Shown here: positions 58,201-64,000 of the stretch, in pieces | How positions within the stretch are numbered: position 1 is the stretch's first letter | Layout: each line of letters starts with the position of its first letter | Assembly: GCF_032854445.1 (NCBI RefSeq) | Contig: NC_088303.1 | Span: forward strand, 20,035,501-20,099,500 | Length of the DNA stretch: 64,000 nt | Source of the DNA: Liolophura sinensis | Lineage: Eukaryota > Mollusca > Polyplacophora > Chitonida > Chitonidae | Direction of reading: 5' to 3' | Translations under genes and position numbers: made by a program | The notes under the pieces: generated by a model | What the model saw: the letters and a program-made list of their open reading frames with translations, nothing else | Told to the model about the DNA's origin: nothing | Databases searched by the model: none

Positions 58201-61200
58201 GTAGGAATATTTGACCGGTGAGTGTACAATTGCTTATGAAAAAATTCGTCTTGGTTAGGTAGTACGTACCTGCCTGAATCATAACTCTAGGTAAGGCTGT
58301 ATCAAACCAGCTGAAAATCCTAAAAATACTTCAAACCTGCTACTGCAGGCACATACCGATGTGAAAAGATAACCCTACATAAAGTGTGTATTGCTATTTT
58401 GATCGTCCAAGACGCATACTCCTTACAGCGCATGTGCCGCTCTCTATGCTTGCTTCACATTGGTTATTGCCACCATTGGTCTAGTTTAACCACGAACCTA
58501 TAATCAGCATTCATCAATAAAATTGTTTCAGGTTTCCGCTAGATGCACACTTTACATGAAGAGAATGCACATACAAATCAAGTATTAATGGAAACATAGG
58601 AAACATAGGTGTTTCTCTTTTCTCTTCCTGTCTCATCACCGAGACCCCAGTGACCTAGGCGTAGTTCCGGAGTTCTGTAAAAAATCTGCTACAGGTGGCA
58701 GAGATATAAACTGAGCGTTAGAAAGGGACGCAGAGCTGTATAGAGTTTGAATTCAGACTCCCGGGTAATTACCAGAATGCAAAGTGTCAAATCACCTAGA
58801 CTAACAAAGAAACTGTCCACCACTTGTCCTGTAGAGGTAAGCGCTAAGAGAGAGAGTATACAAAGATTGATAAGTTTAAAAGTCATAGGTCTAACATCAG
58901 TCGAATGATTATAAGACTAAAGAAGAACGTGACAAGGCTATCAACAAGGCTATCAACAAGTCACTGACACACAAACATGACGATACATACCGGCTTTCAG
59001 ATGATTCGCTAAGCCCAGCAGGTTTGGATATTTGGGGTTATTCTCAGAATCCAGTTTCAGTAAAATCAGTAAATGTGGACTGAAACGAAATGAAATAGGT
59101 ATTTGAATGCACACCAGAATCTTTACGTAATTATAATTCCTAAAGCAGTGAAATGCGATTGTATGCTTCCATTAGGGTCTTTAAATTAATACTATATTTA
59201 GAATCCTTCTGTTATTTGTTAACTATTCGTTAAATTCAGCTAGACATTGGCGTTGTTCAATTTCGGACATTGGATTTTTTCAAACCGTACCGTTTTATCA
59301 GAGGATAAAGCAAGATATATATATATTAACAATTTTCCAAAGACGGAAATCAAAGTAAAGAATGGCGTTAGCTATGCTGTAAGGTCGACACCTTACCGCC
59401 AGTTCTTGGTATGTAAAGGGTCTTTGGGAAGCCGTAGGAGCGTGTAGCGTGCCGTGGTCATGGATAGGGTACTCATGGCATCTCCCCAGTCGTCGTCAGG
59501 TCTACAAAAGACGATCACAACCATTAAACTATAGAAACAGTCAATATAAAAGGATTATTAGTAAATACACACTGCTACTAGCATAGCCCAAAGCATATAG
59601 CCTCTAATGAGGACAATGCTGGAGAAACATTTGAGGATAAATGTAGATGGTGTCAGAATGGATGTCAGTTCCTAGGACAGAACAAGATAATCATTTTTAT
59701 AGCTCCATACATCAGCCTTTACGATTGCCTTGAGGAAACAGCGAGCTAAACTAAACTGCCTTTGTTCTACTCTACATTGTCCAATTTCCGGATTATTTCA
59801 TCTTATACACACAGAAATACTCACCATTAGTATATAGACAATGAACCCTCACGGTATAGCTTTAGTTATCGCTTACCCATAGAACTGGATGTACTTATAG
59901 ATGCCGAAAGCCACGCCCCACGCTGCCAGTGTGTAATACCAGCTAGATATGTACATCAGTGCCACACAGAGAGACATGCCGAGTAAGGAGAGAGTCCTAC
60001 AGAAGCAAAACCAGCAAATCCTACCTGTTAATCACCGAAAGGCAATTAAATGAGATTGGCTAGCGACTTACGTCCATAAGGCTACCTACACAAGGTAAAA
60101 CCATTTAGGTCAAATTTTGTTTGTTTTTATTATTTGAAGATAATCAATACGCTTTACGTCGCACGATCATATAGAGTCAAACCCACAATTCTTCTAGTTC
60201 TCGAAGACGTGGAAAATCGAAAATTCCAAAGATAATTTTCAACACAATCATCAACACCAACTCTCATATTAGAATAAAAAGTATTAAAGATATGCTAAAA
60301 AGCAGTCATCAGTCCTCAATTGTGTAAGAAAGAACTTCCTTATGTTTCAAGTGTCATATCAAAAACAGAATACAGATTCAAAAGATAATAAAACATTATT
60401 CAGAACTGATACAACATACATGTAAATGATACAGACATCATGTTGGAGTGAAAGTACTAGTGCTTATGCAGTCCCTAGCCCTGCGTTAAGCAGTATTATG
60501 CCCAACCATTAACCTGGTTATACAGTGAGACAGTCCAAAAGACACTTATGACACTTAATCGATTTTTCAGATAATTCACAACCAAACCGATGTTGATGTC
60601 CTTTGGGTCATTATCGGTACAGTAAATATGGCATTTAGATGTATATCAGAAGCGAATTACCCTTGTGGGCTTTGGTTTGGTTTGGATTTATCTGTATCGG
60701 ATGTTTGGAACCAAGGTATCACTGGCACTTACCAATGATAGAATCGGAACCTGGGTCTCCAACCAGGACTACGTAGCAATGTCTGCAGGGCACACGCCAA
60801 ATTCACAAAAGCGTAACACATCAGGAAAAATCTGAAGAGATAAGAAAAATAAAACGTTCGCTACAACTGATACTCCGTTAGCTTGCCTGTGGTGTGTAAC
60901 TTAATTCAGGAGGCAACCAAGTATCCAACAATTCATATCGTCATTTAAAAAGTGTAAAATCTGTTTGTGTTTTTGCCTAGTATTAGTGCTAAAAATTTCA
61001 CCAAAATACGTATTCGTAAAAAGTAGTTACGGCAGTGAACAAAAGAAGATACGACAGTGGACAAATTATTTGACTGGAGGTAGAAACATTTACAAAGGCG
61101 TTCAGTTGTTTAAGTGGAGGAAACCATGCACGGCACATGGATTGCAAGGTCAAGGCCATATTGAGGTTGTCACCAAGACAGGGATGAAATCGAGATTTGC

Positions 61201-63313
61201 CATTCCACAAACAGCGATAGTACCTACTGATATAGTAATGACCGAGTGATGCAATCCAGATTTGTCACGATCTCACTTACAGCGATGGTAACTACTCACA
61301 TAGTAGGCCCCCTAATGATTGAGTGATGCAATCCAGATTTGCCACGGTCTCACTTACAGCGATGGTAACTACTCACATAGTAATGATTGAGTGATGCAAT
61401 CCAGATTTGCCACGATCTCACTTAGAGCGATGGTAACTACTCACATAGTAATGACTGAGTGATGAAATCAAGATTTGTCACGATCTCACTTACAGCGATG
61501 GTGACAACTCACATAGTAATGATTGAGTGATGCAATCCAGATTTGTCACGATCTCACTTACAGCGATGGTAACTACTCACATAGTAATGACTGATTGATG
61601 TAATCGAGATTTGCCACGATCTCACTTACAGCGATGGTAACTACTCACATAGTAATGACTGAGTGATGTAATCGAGATTTGCCACGATTTCACTTACAGC
61701 GATGGTGACAACTCACATAGTAATGACCGAGTGATGCAATCCAGATTTGTCACGATCTCACTTACAGCGATGGTAACTACTCACATAGTAATGACTGATT
61801 GATGTAATCGAGAATTGTCACGATCTCACTTACAGCGATGGTAGGCTAACTACTCACATGGTAATTGTCGATTGATGTGTTAATGACCGGGGTGACGTAA
61901 TAGAGATTTGCCAACAGGACCCCGAAGACTGTAAATACTCACATGGTAATGACTGGTGTGATGTAATCGAGATTTGCCACCAGGACACCGATCTCGCATA
62001 TAGCTATGGTTAGCAGTGTGGCCCATATCGGCTCCCCGTTTGGTCGTAACTTCTTAAAAACTCCTAGGCACGGGATGAGATCGTCCCTGGCGATAGCGTT
62101 CAGCAGGCGAGGCGCACCTGAAGACAGAGGTAAAATACAGGTATTAAAGAGAGCGGGTACGACTTTCAGGGCATTGGAAGGATACATATATACACAAACA
62201 ACTTAATTAAGTACCCTCCTTGGTGGCGATTTTGTATACATGCGATTAATGTTCTGTATCAAATGGGTGTAAAATGTGATTGCTTGTGAACCGTGTGACT
62301 TTTTGCCTAATGAAAAACGATAAAACGTGGAATCCATACAATTTCATGGCAAACACAGGCATTTCTATCTTCACTGGTTTTAATATGAAACGATGGCTTT
62401 ACAAGTATGGTTCTAGAGTGAGCAGTGTTGAAGCAGTGGTTAAAATTACTCAATAAAAACATTATTTGGTCTCTCTTAAAGTGTGGTACGTCAACATCGG
62501 GTGTATCTTCTCAGAACCTGAACCCTTCTCATACCACCTGCCAGCTCCTTGATACTCTGCAGGGGAAGTCGCTGCCATTCCTTATGCAAGGCAGCTTTCA
62601 ACTGGGCCAGATGTTCTTGCATAAAAGGGGTCCACTTGTACATGATCTGACCAAATATTTCACTTACCCGACGGCAGCCAGCATTATGGTGAAAGGAAAC
62701 CGGGCGGAGACCCACTGAAACGTATGGCCATCCACAGGTTGCTGCAAGAACTTACCATGTACGGCAGAAGAGAAAGCCAGCGTGAGCTAGGATCGCATTG
62801 GTGAGAGGCAACTGGATCTTGACATTAATTCTTTGAAACTAAGATCAGATTACCCCAGATGAATAGAGAACGATGATCCTTACTGATAAGACTTTGTAAT
62901 CCCGCCCCGATGGTTGACTGGAAGGATCCTATTGTGATGACCCATGGTGTAGGCCAAGCTAAACGGCCAATGATCATGTCCCCACCCACGCTCTCTCCAA
63001 ACCTAGAAATCCAACAGACACACAGTGAGCCTATCTCCTCGCTATTTCATCAATGTCTATTGACACCTTCCATAATTGCACATTAATAGTACCGTTATTT
63101 GAGAATAGAAGAACACATTTTTCAGAGATACACATTAAATCACGATCGTTAAAATTTAAAGAATTTTTTTATACGTGGATATAGAACAAATCGTTCCTTT
63201 CTTTATTTTCCAAGTTTTAGTGGAGTCTATTCAGCAGATTCAGCAAATGTCTTACTTGTCCCTTAACACCTCTCCTCTAATAGTGGCCCCGAAAAACACA
63301 ACAAATGACATAT
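46173..63313 (-). CDS. K-Cl cotransporter, SLC12A4-7 type (gene model, 17 exons, 5' partial)
   Basis: Span of the spliced gene; exons are listed separately, with no phase conflicts over about 578 codons. KCCs move K+ and Cl- together out of cells and act in volume control and chloride setting. The visible part covers the last membrane segments (exons 63256-63313 to 59877-59996) and the full cytoplasmic C-terminus. Diagnostic stretches: GAGLQSL with [84 protein letters not shown] and the terminal EVVTIYS. Other SLC12 members (NKCC/NCC, A8, A9) fit less well. The first ~480 residues expected for the family lie right of the window. I cannot say which vertebrate KCC is closest. Introns 11 and 12 look U12-type. 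Confidence 0.95.
46785..46830 (-). repeat. SINE family 1 fragment, reverse orientation
   Basis: CAATTATTTCATTGGTGTTT followed by ACGCCGTATTCAAGAATATC. A G-rich run lies just before it at 46610-46630. Confidence 0.55.
47331..47452 (-). CDS. KCC exon 16: cytoplasmic C-terminus
   Basis: Encodes [18 protein letters not shown], then [13 protein letters not shown]. The Thr in RRMHTAV corresponds by family alignment to the second WNK-SPAK/OSR1-controlled site (Thr1048 in KCC3, Thr1007 in KCC2). Phase 2 in and 1 out. Confidence 0.95.
48213..48345 (-). repeat. SINE family 1 body, reverse orientation
   Basis: ACCATCCGCAGGTACTGACA, AACCAACATGAGCCAGG and GCGCGCTAGCACGCTACG. An oppositely oriented tail follows at 48430-48525. 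Confidence 0.65.
48430..48525 (+). repeat. SINE family 1 tail
   Basis: CTAACCGCCGTCGTATAAGT, then 'catcaaccatctaaatatat' and AAATAAATC. Confidence 0.7.
48732..48814 (-). CDS. KCC exon 15: acidic linker of the C-terminus
   Basis: Encodes [16 protein letters not shown] and RNTKRK. The acidic block stands where vertebrate KCCs have GSDEDEETETY. Acceptor TTTAG, donor GTAAGT, phase 0 in and 2 out. Confidence 0.85.
48893..49225 (+). repeat. tRNA-derived SINE, family 2, long copy
   Basis: Head GGTGGCCTAATAGACAGAGC and GGGATCAAACTC; tail AAATTGTTAAGTACGACGTA and ACCCCAAGCATGCATTCATT. Confidence 0.82.
49226..49764. other. KCC intron 14, left part: nothing recognised
   Basis: No exon matching KCC and no clear repeat. 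Confidence 0.5.
49765..51202. repeat. ~119-bp minisatellite (about 12 copies) copied from the KCC exon 14 donor
   Basis: Read on the minus strand each unit contains 'ctcacacagattcgacgt', 'gactcatgtgagtagt' and about 75 bases of intron. The first two are the last ~30 bases of exon 14 and its donor. Donor copies recur near 49889, 50007, 50127, 50246, 50365, 50484, 50604, 50724, 50843, 50962 and 51083; the true one is at 51202. Confidence 0.93.
51203..51298 (-). CDS. KCC exon 14: phosphoregulatory segment
   Basis: Encodes [17 protein letters not shown] and ends QIRRDSTH. The Thr of YERT corresponds to the first WNK-SPAK/OSR1-controlled site (Thr991 in KCC3, Thr906 in KCC2). Acceptor TTCTAG, donor GTGAGT, phase 0 to 0. 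Its 3' end is the source of the adjoining minisatellite. Confidence 0.94.
51576..51667 (-). CDS. KCC exon 13
   Basis: Encodes [20 protein letters not shown] and ATVHVVEM, among the most conserved C-terminal stretches of KCCs. The acceptor is preceded by CCTTAAC, a U12-type branch motif. Phase 1 in and 0 out. Confidence 0.95.
51668..52630 (-). other. KCC intron 12: U12-type GT-AG intron
   Basis: On the minus strand the intron starts GTATCCTTTA, an exact match to the U12 donor consensus, and ends CCAACCTTAACACAGTCACAG, so the branch motif CCTTAAC lies about ten bases before AG. The 963-base intron splits a codon (C|GA) in phase 1. Confidence 0.9.
52631..52720 (-). CDS. KCC exon 12, flanked by two U12-type introns
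   Basis: Starts AT|GATGGAGGT and encodes [18 protein letters not shown], then KLRIFCVAR. It is 90 bases, phase 1 to 1, and reads on from WWIYH of exon 11 only if the preceding intron is removed as AT-AC. Confidence 0.95.
52721..53464 (-). other. KCC intron 11: U12-type AT-AC intron
   Basis: On the minus strand the intron starts ATATCCTTTT and ends TTTTTCCTAAACCACCTTAC. This is the U12 AT-AC donor consensus, with a branch-like TTCCTAAAC about ten bases from the terminal AC. No GT-AG choice joins IDIWWIY(H) to HDGGLLL in frame; the AT-AC choice does so exactly (TAC C|AT GAT GGA). Confidence 0.93.
53225..53382 (+). repeat. SINE family 1 within the AT-AC intron
   Basis: GGTCGCTGTGAGTTCAAGTC, GGCTCTTCCCAGGTTCC, 'gccgctgtcgtataagtgaa' and ACAACAATCAAATAC. 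The 5' head is missing. Confidence 0.85.
53465..53581 (-). CDS. KCC exon 11
   Basis: Encodes [25 protein letters not shown] and GTIDIWWIY. It ends TAC C and is followed by ATATCC instead of GT. Acceptor TTTCAG, phase 1 in and 1 out. Confidence 0.94.
54085..54235 (-). repeat. SINE family 1, reverse orientation
   Basis: TTATTTATTTGATTGGTGTT, 'ttacgccgtactcaagaata', 'cgaccgtccgcaggttgctg'. 5' truncated. Confidence 0.85.
54345..54448 (-). CDS. KCC exon 10
   Basis: Encodes [26 protein letters not shown] and ends HVFI. The stretch GLGG..HNTV..GWP.GWR is a KCC hallmark. Acceptor TTGCAG, donor GTATAA, phase 2 in and 1 out. Confidence 0.95.
54640..54770 (+). repeat. SINE family 1, diverged
   Basis: GTCAGCAACCTGCTTGGGTT, 'catgatgctggccgccgtcg' and AATATTCTTGAGTATCGCC. 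Confidence 0.75.
55042..55130 (-). CDS. KCC exon 9
   Basis: Encodes [20 protein letters not shown] and IVSGINA, matching the KVKGFCQLVV region of KCCs. Acceptor TTTCAG, donor GTAAGT, phase 0 in and 2 out. Confidence 0.92.
55609..55694 (-). CDS. KCC exon 8
   Basis: Encodes [14 protein letters not shown] and MDSAVNTKE, in the place of KGLTIVGSVIVG in vertebrate KCCs. Acceptor TTCAG, donor GTAAGC, phase 1 in and 0 out. Confidence 0.9.
55695..58990. other. KCC intron 7 (3.3 kb): nothing recognised
   Basis: The longest intron of the transporter gene in this window. No exon or recognised repeat was found, and the open frames inside it have no splice context. Confidence 0.55.
58991..59079 (-). CDS. 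KCC exon 7: start of cytoplasmic domain
   Basis: Encodes [20 protein letters not shown] and LANHLKA, the first strand and helix of the SLC12 C-terminal domain. Acceptor TTTCAG, donor GTATGT, phase 2 in and 1 out. Confidence 0.94.
59397..59501 (-). CDS. KCC exon 6: after the last membrane segment
   Basis: Encodes [20 protein letters not shown] and LHTKNWR, the conserved WGD....L....ARY.LL segment that joins membrane and cytoplasmic parts. Phase 2 in and 2 out. Confidence 0.95.
59877..59996 (-). CDS. KCC exon 5: membrane segments
   Basis: Encodes [20 protein letters not shown] and [17 protein letters not shown], two hydrophobic stretches typical of the last KCC membrane helices. Acceptor CTGTAG, donor GTAAGC, phase 2 in and 2 out. 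Confidence 0.95.
60733..60831 (-). CDS. KCC exon 4: membrane segment
   Basis: Encodes [20 protein letters not shown] and [11 protein letters not shown], nearly identical to vertebrate KCCs. Acceptor CTTCAG, donor GTAAGT, phase 2 in and 2 out. Confidence 0.96.
61215..61942. repeat. 68-bp minisatellite (about 9 copies) copied from the KCC exon 3 donor
   Basis: On the + strand units read 'actcacatagtaatgactga', 'gtgatgtaatcgagatttgc' and 'cacgatctcacttacagcga'. These are the exon 3 donor and the exon's last ~60 bases, with a small deletion after 'ttgccac'. The last, more complete partial copy lies at 61850-61937, next to the real exon. Confidence 0.92.
61943..62117 (-). CDS. KCC exon 3: membrane segments and re-entrant loop
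   Basis: Encodes [38 protein letters not shown] and [11 protein letters not shown], a signature KCC region. I use the acceptor CTTCAG at 62118 rather than the longer open frame upstream. Phase 1 in and 2 out, donor GTGAGT. Confidence 0.96.
62118..62883. other. KCC intron 2: SINE fragment only
   Basis: Contains a reverse family 1 SINE at about 62650-62815. No other feature is seen. Confidence 0.55.
62650..62815 (-). repeat. SINE family 1, diverged, reverse orientation
   Basis: CCAAATATTTCACTTACCCG, 'gccagcattatggtgaaagg' and 'ggccatccacaggttgctg'. Confidence 0.75.
62884..63002 (-). CDS. KCC exon 2
   Basis: Encodes [27 protein letters not shown] and GAGLQSL, matching FGEALQGNLVIG..AWPSPWVI of KCCs. 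The donor GTAAGG splits a codon so the junction reads QSLISAPRLL. Phase 2 in and 1 out. Confidence 0.95.
63256..63313 (-). CDS. KCC exon 1 in window
   Basis: A 58-base exon encoding [18 protein letters not shown], comparable to SCIVLFGACIEGVVLRDK in KCCs. Acceptor ATTAG, donor GTAAGA, phase 1 in and 2 out. Earlier exons lie beyond base 64000; I see none between 63314 and the window end. Confidence 0.88.
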
Positions 63314-63556
63314 CTAATGCACCTTTAAGGAAAATTAATACTTGATTTAACTCACTAGTATTTAACACCAAAAGGAAGAATAATTGGCACGCAATGGCTG
63401 GAGGTGACACGTGAGGTGGAACCGGAGTAAACCACCACAATTTGACGAAATATTGAATATATCTTCAAATACAGTACAAGTTCAACTTGTAGGACGAATT
63501 CTTTTGGGTAAGTGCCAAGTGATCTCCACCGAACTTCATTTTACATCAAATACATG

Positions 63557-63778
63557 GTGGGACCTCCGTGGCCGAGGTGGTTAGCACGCCAGAGCAGTGC
63601 AATGACGCATGAGCACCTCACCAATGAGGTGAGGAAGGTCAGTCAACAACCGACGGATAGTCGTAGGTTTCCCCCTGCTCTGCCCGGTTTCCTACCACCA
63701 TAATGCTAGCCAGCGGCGTATATGTGAAATATTCTTGAGTACTGCGTAAAACACCAATCAAATAAATAAATAAATAAA
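63557..63778 (+). repeat. SINE family 1 with internal deletion
   Basis: Head ACCTCCGTGGCCGAGGTGGT, 'gaggtgaggaaggtcagtca', tail 'aaacaccaatcaaataaata'. Confidence 0.88.
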
Positions 63779-64000
63779 CTACATGGTAATAAACGATGTT
63801 CACAGCTTAATATACCCAATATCAGTTAAGACTAAGGAATCTGAAAACATCCTTGTCTGAAAGTAAGCCAATATCAAATGCAGAGCCTCTGATACTATTC
63901 AGACAGGAAAACCTGAAATACCACAAACGCACACACTCATTGTCCTGATAGAAAGGAATGGGGTACCAAAGGAAACACTCTTATTATTCAGATATTCTTG

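Noticed and set aside
62118-62187. Start of KCC exon 3 at the upstream in-frame ATG of the longer open frame
   Set aside because: A good CTTCAG acceptor lies directly before GAPRLL and joins in phase with exon 2; upstream residues do not match KCC.

Overview
This 64 kb window is intron-rich animal nuclear DNA. Its tRNA-derived SINEs (3' tails ending in AAATA repeats, or in 'AAACCCCAAGCA' plus CACT repeats), large minisatellites and gene content suggest a mollusc or another lophotrochozoan. The species cannot be fixed from sequence alone. Two convergent protein genes occupy the window; most other open reading frames are shadows of repeats or introns.

Gene 1 (+ strand, from before base 388 to the stop codon at 42200-42202) is a mosaic secreted or membrane-anchored serine protease. 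I could chain 31 exons with fully consistent splice phases, giving about 1,488 codons; the 5' end lies left of the window. Domain order: degenerate LDLa, three group A SRCR domains (two exons each), LDLa, divergent SRCR (three exons), trypsin-fold domain A (four exons), LDLa, MAM (two exons), six LDLa, divergent SRCR (three exons), trypsin-fold domain B (four exons). The LDLa-MAM-LDLa-SRCR-trypsin end resembles enteropeptidase. Domain A has lost the whole catalytic triad (His to Arg, Asp to Asn, Ser to Ala), while domain B keeps it. The two LDLa-SRCR-protease modules share the same intron phases, so one is a copy of the other.

Gene 2 (- strand, from beyond base 63313 down to the stop codon at 46173-46175) is the 3' half of a K-Cl cotransporter of the SLC12A4-7 group: 17 exons, about 578 codons, covering the last membrane segments and the whole cytoplasmic C-terminus. 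Two neighbouring introns look like minor-spliceosome (U12) introns: one AT-AC (52721-53464) and one GT-AG (51668-52630).

The most unusual pattern is in the repeats. At least six tandem arrays in both genes are built from copies of an adjoining splice junction, including some exon sequence and the splice site: 976-1680, 22320-22706, 31662-33895, 35054-35150, 49765-51202 and 61215-61942. They surround real exons with decoy splice sites. Other arrays (13560-14490, 16700-16990, 19490-20600, 23270-24160, 27480-27860, 35860-36730, 42340-43100, 43320-43690) have no clear exon origin. Between the genes (42203-46172) I see two arrays and no gene.
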